Positions 1-7,559 of a DNA stretch of 48,751 nt are shown one piece after another. Position 1 is the stretch's first letter. Each line of letters begins with the position of its first letter. The stretch covers positions 1-48,751 of the forward strand of contig NZ_LDRK01000025.1 of assembly GCF_001477055.1 (NCBI RefSeq), written 5' to 3'. The DNA comes from Leucobacter chromiiresistens. Its GTDB lineage: Bacteria > Actinomycetota > Actinomycetes > Actinomycetales > Microbacteriaceae. The notes below the pieces were generated by a model. The model ran no database searches. It was not told the DNA's origin and saw only the letters and a program-made list of their open reading frames with translations. The position numbers were made by a program, and so were the translations under genes.

Positions 1-30
1 GGTGGGGTCGGATATTTGTATAAGAGACAG
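1..30 (+). other. Nextera/Tn5 library adapter remnant (not genomic)
   Basis: Bases 12-30 match the 19-bp Tn5 mosaic end used in Nextera libraries at 17 of 19 positions, ending in TATAAGAGACAG. Bases 1-11 match the adjoining part of the Nextera read-2 adapter at 9 of 11, so 26 of 30 bases agree overall. The match was made from memory of the adapter, by eye. It marks a contig end with untrimmed adapter containing read errors; real sequence starts near base 31. Confidence 0.9.
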
Positions 31-105
31 GGGCTGCAGCGGTCGGCGGAACCCGCTCGGCGTCGGCGCGCGCGGTGGTGGCCGCGATCGGCGATGCGTC
101 GGCGC

Positions 106-141
106 GGGAGCGGCGGGAGCGGCGGGAGCGGCGGGAGCGGG
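106..141. repeat. 9-bp tandem repeat, about four copies
   Basis: Four consecutive copies of GGGAGCGGC, the last one base imperfect, lie just beyond the 3' end of the zinc-finger gene at 179-523. In one plus-strand frame they read as repeated Arg-Arg-Glu, but no convincing gene covers them. Bases 31-178 otherwise hold nothing I recognise. Confidence 0.8.
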
Positions 142-178
142 ATCGCATGAACGCGCTCCCCGGCGCCCGATCGCGCCG

Positions 179-523
179 CTACGGCGTGCAGGCCACGCAG
201 CGCTCCCGGAAGGGCCGCACGTCGAGCTGCCCGGCGGGGATCGGCTGCCCGCACGCGACGCACACCCCGTAGGCGCCCGCGTCGAGGCGGCGCACCGCTT
301 CGGCGGCCTGACGCGCATCGTCGCGCGCCGACTCCAGCAGCCCGGCGAGCAGCGACCACCGCGCCGAGAGCGGCTCCCCGTCGGGGTCGTGCTCGTCGTC
401 GTCCACCGAGCTGCGGCGCGCGCTCGTGAGGGCCGCGATGTCGCGCTCCAGCTTCGTCACGCGCGCCGCGATCCGCTCCTGCTCCGCGAGCAGCAGCCCG
501 CGCCGGTCGTCTTCGTGCTCCAT
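179..523 (-). CDS. TraR/DksA-type C4 zinc-finger protein
   Basis: A 114-residue protein: an N-terminal coiled-coil-like stretch (about residues 10-80) followed by a C-terminal four-cysteine zinc finger (C88, C91, C109, C112; CVAC and CVAC). This is the layout of the DksA/TraR family, whose members act through the secondary channel of RNA polymerase; many small actinobacterial ones are uncharacterised. The ATG at 523 is preceded by a GGGAGGG ribosome binding site. It is the last gene of the copper operon, 28 bases after csoR. An acidic loop (about residues 40-50) separates the helices. A link to copper stress is inferred from position only. Confidence 0.82.
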   Translation of the reverse strand: MEHEDDRRGLLLAEQERIAARVTKLERDIAALTSARRSSVDDDEHDPDGEPLSARWSLLAGLLESARDDARQAAEAVRRLDAGAYGVCVACGQPIPAGQLDVRPFRERCVACTP

Positions 524-551
524 CGGCCCTCCCTGCCTCGGTGCCCCTCGC

Positions 552-899
552 CTACGAGCGTACGAGCCGCGCGATCGCCTCGGAAGCCTCAGCCAACTTG
601 CGCTCGGCCGTCTCACCGCCGGTGTGCACGGCATCGACCACGCAGTGCCGCAGGTGATCGTCGAGGAGCCCGAGCGCCACATGCTCCAGGGCCTTGGTGA
701 CCGCGGAGATCTGGGTGAGGATGTCGATGCAGTACCGCTCGTCCTCGACCATGCGATCGATGCCCCGTACCTGCCCCTCGAGGCGGCGCAGACGGTTGCG
801 GTACTTCGTCTTGTCGCTGATGTAGCCGTGCCGGTGCTCGGCGGTCTCCGGTTCGGTCATCGGTTCGGCCGTCGATTCGGTCGCTCCCGGCGCGGTCAT
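552..899 (-). CDS. csoR: CsoR-family copper-sensing repressor
   Basis: A 115-residue all-helical metal-sensing repressor of the CsoR/RcnR (DUF156) family. Cu(I) binding releases it from its operator. The family's Cys-His-Cys ligand set is visible as C57, H82 and C86, within the region [10 protein letters not shown] to DDHLRHC; the helix [12 protein letters not shown] carries the conserved DNA-contact arginines. The start chosen is the ATG at 899, overlapping the copA stop as ATGA, which indicates translational coupling. An internal Met at residue 14 (position 860) is an alternative and would remove a poorly conserved N-terminus. The likely target sites are the two ATACC-N7-GGTAT palindromes upstream of copZ. 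Confidence 0.93.
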   Translation of the reverse strand: MTAPGATESTAEPMTEPETAEHRHGYISDKTKYRNRLRRLEGQVRGIDRMVEDERYCIDILTQISAVTKALEHVALGLLDDHLRHCVVDAVHTGGETAERKLAEASEAIARLVRS

Positions 900-3154
900 C
901 GGGTCACGCTCCGGAACCCGCGCAGCCGCAGGCTGTTGCCTACGACGAACACCGATGAGAACGCCATCGCCGCCCCCGCGAGCATCGGGTTGAGCATGCC
1001 CAGCGCGGCGATCGGAATCGCGGCGACGTTGTACGCGAACGCCCAGAACAGGTTCGTCTTGATCGTCGCGAGGGTGCGGCGGGAGAGCCGGATCGCGTCC
1101 ACCGCCGCACGCAGGTCGCCGCCCACGAGGGTGATGTCGGCGGCCTCGATCGCGGCATCGGTTCCGGAGCCCATCGCGAGCCCCAGGTCGGCCTGCGCGA
1201 GCGCCGGGGCGTCGTTGACGCCGTCGCCGACCATCGCCACGACTCTGCCCGCGCGCTGCAGACGGGCGACGACCGCCACCTTCTCCTGCGGCAGCACCTC
1301 GGCGATCACCTCGTCGATGCCGACCTCCGCGCCGATCCGACGCGCGACGGCCGCATTGTCTCCCGTGAGCAGCACCGGCGTCAGGCCGAGGCGCCGCAGC
1401 TCGGCGACGGCGCGCGCGCTGGTGGGCTTCACGGCGTCGGCGACCACGAGCACGCCCCGCGCCCGGCCGTCCCATCCGACCGCCACGACGGTCTTCCCCT
1501 CGCCCTCGGCGCGCGCCTTCGCGGCGGCGACCTCCGGCGACAGCTGCTGCGACCAGTCGGCGAGGAGGGATTCGCGACCCACCACCACCGCGGTGCCGTC
1601 CACGACGCCCTGCACGCCCGCGCCCGCAGCGTTCTCGAAGTGCTCCGGATCGGGCAGCGGCCCCACCTCCGCCGCCGCGCCCGCCGCGATGGCCCGGGCG
1701 ATGGGGTGCTCGGAGGCGTGCTCGAGCGCCCCCGCGAAGCGCAGCAGCTCGGCGCGGTCGACGCCGGGCTCGACGACGACGTCGACCAGTGTCATCCGGC
1801 CGGTCGTGACGGTGCCGGTCTTGTCGAGCACGACGGTGTCGACCGTCCGGGTCGATTCCAGCACCTCGGGCCCTTTGATGAGCACCCCCATCTGCGCGCC
1901 CCGACCGGTGCCGACGAGGAGCGCGGTCGGCGTGGCGAGTCCGAGCGCGCAGGGGCAGGCGATCACGAGCACGGCCACTGCCGCCGTGAAGGCGGCGGCG
2001 ACCGGGAACCCGGCGCCCAGCCACGCGCCGAGCACGGCGACGGCGATCCCGATCACGATGGGCACGAAGACGCCCGAGATGCGGTCGGCCAGGCGCTGCA
2101 CCTCCGCCTTCCCCGACTGCGCGTCCTCGACGAGCTGCGCCATCTGCGCGAGCTGCGTGTCGGAGCCGACGCGGGAGGCCCGCACGACGAGCCGCCCGCC
2201 GGCGTTCACGGTCGCGCCGGTCACCGTGTCGCCCTCGGCGACCTCGACGGGGGCCGATTCTCCGGTGAGCATCGACGCGTCCACCGCCGACGTGCCCGAG
2301 ACCACGACGCCATCGGTCGCGATCTTCTCGCCGGGGCGCACGACGAACTCGTCACCGGCCGCGAGCTCCGTCGTCGGAATCTGCACCTCGCGCCCGTCGC
2401 GCAGCACGGAGACCTCCTTCGCGCCGAGCTCGAGCAGCGCGCGCAGGGCGGCTCCCGCCTGCCGCTTGGAGCGCTTCTCGAAGTAGCGGCCGGCGAGGAT
2501 GAACATCGTCACCCCGGCCCCGACCTCGAGATAGATGTTCGCCGCTCCGTCCGACGGCGCGATGGTGAACTCGAAGGCGTGCGTCATGCCGGGCTCCCCA
2601 GCCGTGCCGAGGAAGAGCGCGTAGAGCGACCACAGGAACGCGGCGCCCGTGCCCATCGAGATGAGCGTGTCCATGGTGGCGGTGCCGTGCTTGAGGTTCG
2701 TCCATGCGGCGCGGTGGAAGGGCCACGCGGCCCAGACGATCACCGGCGCTGCGAGGGCGAGGGAGGCCCACTGCCAGAACGGGAACTGCAGGGCCGGGAT
2801 CATCGACATCGCGATCACGGGAACCGTGAGCACGACCGATCCGACGAGTCGCTGGCGCAGCGACGTGAGCTCGGGATCGGCGTCGCCGCTCGGGTTGTCC
2901 GCAGCCGCGTCGCGCTCCCGCCGCGGCAGGGCGGCGGTGTATCCCGTCTTCTCGACCTCGCTGATCAGCAGCGCCGGGTCGTAGCCCTCCGGCACCGTGA
3001 CCCGTGCCTTCTCGGTCGCGTAGTTCACCGTCGCCGTGACGCCGTCGAGCTTGTTCAGCTTGCGCTCGATCCGGTTCGCGCACGACGCGCAGGTCATGCC
3101 GCCGATCTCCAGTTCGACGCCGGTGCCCGGCGCAGGTGTCGCGTGCGTGCTCAC
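896..3154 (-). CDS. copA: Copper-exporting P1B-type ATPase
   Basis: A 752-residue ATP-driven Cu(I) exporter of the inner membrane. Seen in order: an N-terminal heavy-metal domain with GMTCASC (C22, C25), membrane helices from about residue 105, the actuator TGES (297-300), the transmembrane copper site CPC (400-402), the phosphorylated Asp in DKTGT (444-448), the HP motif (H483-P484) and GDGVNDAP (643-650). The CPC motif and the CsoR/CopZ neighbours point to Cu(I) rather than Zn/Cd. The start is the GTG at 3154 behind a GAGAGGGG ribosome binding site; the open frame upstream has only arginine-rich shadow sequence. Its stop overlaps the csoR start (ATGA). The gap to the DUF1541 gene is 86 bases. 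Confidence 0.95.
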   Translation of the reverse strand: MSTHATPAPGTGVELEIGGMTCASCANRIERKLNKLDGVTATVNYATEKARVTVPEGYDPALLISEVEKTGYTAALPRRERDAAADNPSGDADPELTSLRQRLVGSVVLTVPVIAMSMIPALQFPFWQWASLALAAPVIVWAAWPFHRAAWTNLKHGTATMDTLISMGTGAAFLWSLYALFLGTAGEPGMTHAFEFTIAPSDGAANIYLEVGAGVTMFILAGRYFEKRSKRQAGAALRALLELGAKEVSVLRDGREVQIPTTELAAGDEFVVRPGEKIATDGVVVSGTSAVDASMLTGESAPVEVAEGDTVTGATVNAGGRLVVRASRVGSDTQLAQMAQLVEDAQSGKAEVQRLADRISGVFVPIVIGIAVAVLGAWLGAGFPVAAAFTAAVAVLVIACPCALGLATPTALLVGTGRGAQMGVLIKGPEVLESTRTVDTVVLDKTGTVTTGRMTLVDVVVEPGVDRAELLRFAGALEHASEHPIARAIAAGAAAEVGPLPDPEHFENAAGAGVQGVVDGTAVVVGRESLLADWSQQLSPEVAAAKARAEGEGKTVVAVGWDGRARGVLVVADAVKPTSARAVAELRRLGLTPVLLTGDNAAVARRIGAEVGIDEVIAEVLPQEKVAVVARLQRAGRVVAMVGDGVNDAPALAQADLGLAMGSGTDAAIEAADITLVGGDLRAAVDAIRLSRRTLATIKTNLFWAFAYNVAAIPIAALGMLNPMLAGAAMAFSSVFVVGNSLRLRGFRSVTR

Positions 3155-3240
3155 TGCCCGCCCCTCTCTCGTTCTCCGTGCGTGCCGCAGCCGTCTCGTG
3201 CCGCGGCTGCGCTCGTTCCTGCGGTCCTCCGCGTCGCGGG

Positions 3241-3888
3241 TCAGCCTGCCGGCCGCATCTCGCTCTCGACGACCCATTTGTGGTTCGTCATCGTCATCCC
3301 ATCGGTGGTGAGGTCGACCGTGTACACGGTCTCCCGCGTCGCGCTGACGACGGTCGCGGTCGCGCCCCGCATGCCGGGCATGTGCTCGGCAAGCAGCACC
3401 GCCTCGGCTCCGGGCGCCAACGGCGCCGGTCCCGGGTCGTCGAGCTCTTCGTGCACCACCCAGCGGTGGTCGATCACCGGATCGCCTCCCGTGGTCAGGG
3501 GGTACGTGACCGAGTAGGTCGTCGTCTCGAAGGCGCCCGAGACCGTGGCCTCGGCGCCGTCCATGCCGGGCATGTGGTCGGCGGTCAGGCGCACCGCGGC
3601 GCCCACGACGTATCGGGGGTCGGCTGCGGGCCGGATCCCCTCGGGCGGCGCCCCGCCGTCGGCCGGGTGGTCGTGCGCCCCGGCGCCATCCGCACCGTGC
3701 GCGTTCTGTTCGTCGCCGTTCATGGCATCTCCTTCGGTTCCATCGTCCTCGTGCCCGTCGTGCCGGCTCTCGGCCCGCCACGGCTCCACTGCGCTGTCGG
3801 GCACGATGACGCCGGCCAGCCCGTAGGCTCCGCCGAAGGCCACCAGCAGACCCGCTGCGGAGAGGGCGAGGCGTGCGGGCGCGCGCAT
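3241..3888 (-). CDS. YdhK-like DUF1541 membrane-anchored protein
   Basis: A 215-residue protein with an N-terminal signal-anchor (about residues 5-28), a His/Asp/Glu-rich linker (about 40-80), then two tandem DUF1541 repeats. Each repeat has the pattern [12 protein letters not shown] or [12 protein letters not shown] followed by a WVVHEE or WVVESE segment. The Met- and His-rich motifs suit extracytoplasmic metal handling, and homologues such as Bacillus YdhK sit in copper loci, but no biochemical role is established to my knowledge. The ATG at 3888 overlaps the copZ stop by one base (TGATG), so the two are probably co-translated. Confidence 0.85.
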   Translation of the reverse strand: MRAPARLALSAAGLLVAFGGAYGLAGVIVPDSAVEPWRAESRHDGHEDDGTEGDAMNGDEQNAHGADGAGAHDHPADGGAPPEGIRPAADPRYVVGAAVRLTADHMPGMDGAEATVSGAFETTTYSVTYPLTTGGDPVIDHRWVVHEELDDPGPAPLAPGAEAVLLAEHMPGMRGATATVVSATRETVYTVDLTTDGMTMTNHKWVVESEMRPAG

Positions 3889-4097
3889 CAGACCCGCGCC
3901 GCCCGGTATCCGGCTTCCTCGACCGCCGCGACGATCGCGGCGTCGTCGATCTCGCGATCGCCCGACACGACGAGCCGCCCGGTCTGCGCGCTCACCTGCA
4001 CGCCCGTGACGCCCGCGACCTCGCCGACCTCCTCGCGCACCGACATCTCGCAGTGCTCGCAGGTCATTCCGGTCACTCGGTACTCGTTCTCGGCCAT
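3888..4097 (-). CDS. copZ: CopZ-like copper chaperone (HMA domain)
   Basis: A 69-residue stand-alone heavy-metal-associated domain with the Cu(I)-binding loop GMTCEHC (C13, C16). It would deliver Cu(I) to CopA and to CsoR. It has the usual length of the family (about 65-70 residues) and ends with the typical EEAGY segment. It is the first gene of the copper operon, with an AGGGGAG ribosome binding site and two CsoR-type palindromes just upstream. Confidence 0.92.
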   Translation of the reverse strand: MAENEYRVTGMTCEHCEMSVREEVGEVAGVTGVQVSAQTGRLVVSGDREIDDAAIVAAVEEAGYRAARV

Positions 4098-4114
4098 CGT
4101 CTCCCCTTCCGCTT

Positions 4115-4135
4115 CGATACCGCTGCGGGGTATCG
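4115..4135 (-). promoter_or_regulatory. Proximal CsoR-type operator
   Basis: An inverted repeat, GATACC and GGTATC around a 7-base centre, within the copZ leader. It shares the ATACC-N7-GGTAT form with the distal site; centres are 36 bases apart. Its binding by the csoR product encoded in this operon is inferred from the resemblance to known CsoR boxes. Confidence 0.75.
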
Positions 4136-4152
4136 CTTACGGAGGTAACGGT

Positions 4153-4169
4153 ATACCCCCCAGAGGTAT
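4153..4169 (-). promoter_or_regulatory. Distal CsoR-type operator overlapping the cop promoter
   Basis: ATACC-N7-GGTAT with a C-run centre, the form expected for CsoR sites. On the minus strand a TTGCGG (-35-like) lies just upstream and TATACC (-10-like) overlaps the far arm, with a short 15-base spacer. A bound repressor would sit between the promoter elements. Confidence 0.75.
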
Positions 4170-4320
4170 TCCGCAATGGCGGAACGGAGCTGGCCGGCGC
4201 ACCTGCGGCCGCCAGCCCAGCGCGACCGCGCTGCGCGGCGCCGGCGAGCATGAGGGCGGTGCTCAGCGCGGGCGCCGCGGCGCACTCCGCGAGGACCCGG
4301 AACGCAAGCGCCGGAAGACC

Positions 4321-4356
4321 GAAAAAGCCGCGGAAACGTAACAGTTTCCGCGGCTT
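4321..4356 (-). terminator. Rho-independent terminator after tRNA-Pro
   Basis: A perfect 13-bp stem (4325-4337 with 4344-4356) around a 6-base loop GTAACA, running into TTTTT on the minus strand immediately downstream of the tRNA. It is the only hairpin in the window with a clear T-run. Confidence 0.93.
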
Positions 4357-4358
4357 AT

Positions 4359-4435
4359 TGGTCGGGATGACAGGATTTGAACCTGCGACCCCGTCGTCCC
4401 GAACGACGTGCGCTACCAAGCTGCGCCACATCCCG
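4359..4435 (-). tRNA. tRNA-Pro (anticodon CGG)
   Basis: The minus strand folds as a full cloverleaf. The acceptor stem is CGGGATG with CATCCCG, the anticodon loop TTCGGGA sits between CGTCG and CGACG, and the T-arm contains GGTTCAAATCC. The anticodon CGG reads CCG (Pro). Discriminator A (4362) and an encoded CCA (4361-4359) are present. Confidence 0.96.
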
Positions 4436-4458
4436 ATTGCGTTTTTCACGCAAGGAAT

Positions 4459-4464
4459 ACTCTA
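4459..4464 (-). promoter_or_regulatory. -10 element of tRNA-Pro promoter
   Basis: TAGAGT on the minus strand, 23 bases before the mature tRNA 5' end. The -35 region (TTCGCG at a 17-base spacer) is weak. Confidence 0.4.
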
Positions 4465-4514
4465 GCGGTTTCTCGGCGAAACGCGAAAACGGGCCGCGCC
4501 GCGCCGCGCGTCTC

Positions 4515-4580
4515 GGCGAGCGGGGTCGTTTTCCGTGCGTGTCGGAGGCGCGACACCCATCCGAAGTGACCCCGCTCGCC
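4515..4580 (-). terminator. Branched hairpin downstream of the Mak-cap gene
   Basis: A 13-bp inverted repeat (GGCGAGCGGGGTC at 4515-4527 with its complement at 4568-4580) encloses a second stem GTGTCG/CGACAC (4539-4556). There is no T-run. It lies 47 bases after the stop of the gene at 4627-5262 and is the likely transcript end. Confidence 0.5.
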
Positions 4581-4626
4581 CGCAGCACCGGGCCGCACGC
4601 CGCGCCGAGCGCCGGCCGCGACGGCG

Positions 4627-5262
4627 TCAGCTGCGGAGCGACGCCAGCAGCGCGTCGACGGCGCCGGTCCACTCCCCCCGCAGCGTGAGCGTGCCCGCGG
4701 GATCGTCGCCGGCCTCGACCGCCACGACGCGATGCACGGCGAGCAGCGCGAACTCCGTCTCCGCGATCGATGCGGCCCCCTCCGACGTCAGATGCACGGC
4801 GGCGAGCTCCGGCACCGGGCCGTCCCCGGATCCGCTCCCGCGCACCTGCACGGATGGCTCGCGCTCGGCCGTCCGTCCCTCCGCGTCCTGCGTGTACTCG
4901 CGGCTGCCGCGCCCGCCGTGCACGATCGCGTCCGCGAGCACGGCGCGGTAGACGGGATCGGCGATCGCGTCGTACGCCCAGCGAGTGCCGAGCACGCCGT
5001 GCTGCATGGTGCCGACGACGAACTCGTCGGCGTCGTCGAGCTCGGCGCCGCGGTACGAGAGCGGCACGTGGTAGACCGTCGCGTCGCCGGCGGTGAACAG
5101 GTGCCCTTCGAGGCCGACCTCGCCCTCGGGGTCGTCGAAGCGGTAGGCGCCGATGGGCTCGAGCTGCTCGGGGTCGCCCGAGAACCACGACTGCGCCGGC
5201 AGCCACGCGGCGAGCAGTTCGTACTTCGACGGACTCAGGGTGGTGCGGTGAATGATGGCCAT
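4627..5262 (-). CDS. Maltokinase N-cap-like (CG0192-related) protein
   Basis: A 211-residue protein beginning MAIIHRTTLSPSKYELL. It resembles the actinobacterial CG0192-like family, which carries a domain related to the N-terminal cap of maltokinase without the kinase domain. No kinase motifs (HxD, DxD) are seen, so a catalytic role is not supported; a role in carbohydrate metabolism is only a family guess. The ATG at 5262 follows a TAGGAT -10 box by 6 bases, so translation is probably leaderless. It lies downstream of typA but is separated by a hairpin and an 18-bp repeat, so it is probably a separate transcript. Confidence 0.8.
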   Translation of the reverse strand: MAIIHRTTLSPSKYELLAAWLPAQSWFSGDPEQLEPIGAYRFDDPEGEVGLEGHLFTAGDATVYHVPLSYRGAELDDADEFVVGTMQHGVLGTRWAYDAIADPVYRAVLADAIVHGGRGSREYTQDAEGRTAEREPSVQVRGSGSGDGPVPELAAVHLTSEGAASIAETEFALLAVHRVVAVEAGDDPAGTLTLRGEWTGAVDALLASLRS

Positions 5263-5268
5263 GGTCCG

Positions 5269-5274
5269 ATCCTA
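5269..5274 (-). promoter_or_regulatory. -10 box, leaderless start of Mak-cap gene
   Basis: TAGGAT on the minus strand ends 6 bases before the ATG at 5262; no Shine-Dalgarno sequence is present. Confidence 0.55.
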
Positions 5275-5288
5275 CGACCGGACGCCGG

Positions 5289-5378
5289 GATCGTCGACGA
5301 CGCCGGGATCGTCGACGACTCCGCGATCGTCGACGGATCCGCGATCGTCGACGGATCCGCGATCGTCGATCGATCCGG
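5289..5378. repeat. 18-bp tandem repeat, five units
   Basis: GATCGTCGACG recurs at exact 18-base steps (5289, 5307, 5325, 5343, 5361). Units 1-2 end in ACGCCGG-type sequence and units 3-4 in GATCCGC, so it grew by local duplication of two variants. It lies between the typA hairpin and the promoter of the next gene. The phase divisible by 3 would allow coding, but no gene supports it. Confidence 0.9.
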
Positions 5379-5402
5379 GGGTTCCATCGGGCGCGGGATG
5401 CA

Positions 5403-5444
5403 CGAGGGCCCCGGTCCGCGCAGGGGCGCGAGCCGGGGCCCTCG
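5403..5444 (-). terminator. Terminator-like hairpin after typA
   Basis: A perfect 12-bp stem (CGAGGGCCCCGG at 5403-5414 with 5433-5444) begins 14 bases after the typA stop. There is no T-run, like most hairpins in this genome. Confidence 0.65.
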
Positions 5445-5458
5445 AATCGGGAACCGCG

Positions 5459-7363
5459 TTACTTCTGGTTCTTCAGGCGCGATGCCGAGCGCGCGCGCGC
5501 CGACGCTGCGAGCTCGACCTTGCGGATGCGCACGTTCTCGGGCGTGACCTCCACGCACTCGTCCTCGCGCGCGAACTCGAGGCACTCCTCGAGGGTGAGC
5601 TTGCGGGGCGGGGTCATCGACTCGAAGCTGTCGGCCGCGGCCGAGCGCATGTTCGTGAGCTTCTTCTCCTTGGTGATGTTCACGTCCATGTCCTCGGAGC
5701 GCGAGTTCTCACCGATGACCATGCCCTCGTAGACCTCTTCGGTGGGCTGCACGAAGAAGCTCATGCGCTCCTGCAGGTTGATGATGGCGAACGGCGTGAC
5801 CACGCCGGCGCGGTCCGAGACGATCGAGCCGTTGTTGCGGGTCGTGATCGGGCCCGCCCATTCGTCATAGCCGTGCGAGATCGCGTTCGCGATGCCGGTG
5901 CCGCGGGTGATGGTCATGAACTCCGAGCGGAACCCGATGAGGCCGCGCGAGGGCACGATGAACTCCATGCGCACCCAGCCGGTGCCGTTGTTCACCATGT
6001 TCTCCATGCGGCCCTTGCGCGCCGCCAGCAGCTGCGTGATCGCACCGAGGTGCTCCTCGGGCGTATCGATGGTGAGGTGCTCGTACGGCTCGTGCTTCTT
6101 GCCGTCGACCTCCTTGGTGACCACCTGCGGCTTGCCGACGGTGAGCTCGAAGCCCTCGCGGCGCATGTTCTCGACGAGGATCGCGAGCGCCAGCTCGCCG
6201 CGGCCCTGCACCTCCCAGGCGTCGGGGCGGCCCACGTCGAGCACCCGCAGCGACACGTTGCCGATGAGCTCGCGGTCGAGGCGATCCTTGATCATGCGGG
6301 CGGTCAGCTTGTGGCCCTTCACCTTGCCGACGAGCGGCGACGTGTTGGCGCCGATGGTCATCGAGATGGCGGGCTCGTCGACGGTGATGGTCGGCAGGGG
6401 GCGCACGTCCTCCGCGTCGGCGATGGTCTCGCCGATCGTGATGTTCTCGATGCCCGCGATCGCGACGATGTCGCCGGGGCCCGCCTTCTCGGCGGGGTAC
6501 CGGGTGAGCGCCTTCGTGAGCATGAGCTCGGTGACGCGCACGTTCTGCACGGAGCCGTCGTGCTTCACCCAGGCGACGGTCTCGCCCTTCTTGATCCAGC
6601 CGTGGTGCACGCGCAGCAGCGCGATGCGGCCGAGGAACGGCGACGAGTCGAGGTTCGTGACGTGCGCCTGCAGCGGGAACGTGTCGTCGAACTGCGGTGC
6701 GGGCACGCGCTCCAGGATGGTCTGGAAGAGCGGCTCGAGGTCGGGGTTGTTGGGCAGGTCGCCGTCGGCGGGGCGCTCGTGCGATGCGGCGCCGGCGCGA
6801 CCCGAGAGGTACACCGTGGGCACGTCGAGCACGGCGTCGACGTCGATGTCGGGGTGATCCTCGGAGAGGTCGGATGCGAGGCCGAGCAGGAGATCCTGCG
6901 CCTCGCCCTCGACCTCTTCGATGCGCGCATCGGGGCGGTCCGTCTTGTTGACGGCGAGGATCACGGGGAGCTTCGACTCCAGCGCCTTGCGCAGCACGAA
7001 CCGGGTCTGCGGCAGCGGGCCCTCGGAGGCGTCGACGAGCAGCACGACGCCGTCGACCATCGAGAGCGCGCGCTCCACCTCGCCGCCGAAGTCGGCGTGG
7101 CCGGGGGTATCGACGACGTTGATGACGATGGGGCCGCCTGAGGCGTGGGCGCCCTCGTACGTGATGGCCGTGTTCTTGGCCAGAATGGTGATGCCCTTCT
7201 CGCGCTCGAGGTCGTTCGAGTCCATGACCCGATCGTCGACCTCGGCGTGCGCGTCGAAGGAGTTGGTCTGACGCAGCATGGCGTCGACGAGGGTGGTCTT
7301 GCCGTGGTCGACGTGTGCGACGATGGCGACGTTGCGGAGGTCTTCGCGTGTGGCGAGAGCCAT
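5459..7363 (-). CDS. typA: Translational GTPase TypA/BipA
   Basis: A 634-residue ribosome-associated GTPase of the EF-G-like family, involved in ribosome assembly and stress adaptation. Seen: P-loop AHVDHGKTT (16-24), the switch region EREKGITI, G3 DTPGHADF, G4 NKTD, followed by the domain II, III/V and BipA-specific C-terminal regions at full family length. The ATG at 7363 (MALATREDLRNVAIVAH) fits homologues; a GTG 39 bases upstream is in frame but adds an unconserved extension. A 5' leader of roughly 95 bases follows a TAGAAT -10 box. Confidence 0.96.
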   Translation of the reverse strand: MALATREDLRNVAIVAHVDHGKTTLVDAMLRQTNSFDAHAEVDDRVMDSNDLEREKGITILAKNTAITYEGAHASGGPIVINVVDTPGHADFGGEVERALSMVDGVVLLVDASEGPLPQTRFVLRKALESKLPVILAVNKTDRPDARIEEVEGEAQDLLLGLASDLSEDHPDIDVDAVLDVPTVYLSGRAGAASHERPADGDLPNNPDLEPLFQTILERVPAPQFDDTFPLQAHVTNLDSSPFLGRIALLRVHHGWIKKGETVAWVKHDGSVQNVRVTELMLTKALTRYPAEKAGPGDIVAIAGIENITIGETIADAEDVRPLPTITVDEPAISMTIGANTSPLVGKVKGHKLTARMIKDRLDRELIGNVSLRVLDVGRPDAWEVQGRGELALAILVENMRREGFELTVGKPQVVTKEVDGKKHEPYEHLTIDTPEEHLGAITQLLAARKGRMENMVNNGTGWVRMEFIVPSRGLIGFRSEFMTITRGTGIANAISHGYDEWAGPITTRNNGSIVSDRAGVVTPFAIINLQERMSFFVQPTEEVYEGMVIGENSRSEDMDVNITKEKKLTNMRSAAADSFESMTPPRKLTLEECLEFAREDECVEVTPENVRIRKVELAASARARSASRLKNQK

Positions 7364-7464
7364 AAGTAGGTGAGTCCTAACGAGACGAGGGAGCGTCGGC
7401 ACGGCGGGTTGCCGGCCACGGAGCGGGATCGCCCCGCGGTGACGCCGAAAGACGCCGACGCACT

Positions 7465-7470
7465 ATTCTA
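7465..7470 (-). promoter_or_regulatory. -10 box of typA
   Basis: TAGAAT on the minus strand in the 196-base gap upstream of typA. No good -35 hexamer is seen at the expected distance. Confidence 0.45.
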
Positions 7471-7507
7471 GCGGGTCTCCGCGTGAACGCCCCGCGAACA
7501 CTTCGGA

Positions 7508-7555
7508 GGGCCGGGCCGGGCGAGGTCTCCCACAACGCCCCGCCCGGCCCGGCCC
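7508..7555 (-). terminator. Hairpin ending the first peptide-ABC operon
   Basis: A 15-bp GC-only stem (7508-7522 with 7541-7555) with an 18-base loop, 4 bases after the stop of the ATPase gene. No T-run follows. Confidence 0.65.
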
Positions 7556-7559
7556 GCCG

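Noticed and set aside
1..30. Possible natural Tn5-like transposon end
   Set aside because: The flanking 11 bases also match the synthetic Nextera adapter and the match sits exactly at the sequence edge, so an artefact is far more likely.
2..700. Long plus-strand open frames at the left edge
   Set aside because: Arg/Ala/Pro-rich translations opposite clear csoR and zinc-finger genes; typical GC-rich shadow frames.
5289..5378. Coding repeat (Ser-Thr-Ile-Ala-Asp-Pro units) on the minus strand
   Set aside because: The frame continues antisense-out-of-frame into typA and lacks a start with a ribosome site; the repeat is better read as intergenic.
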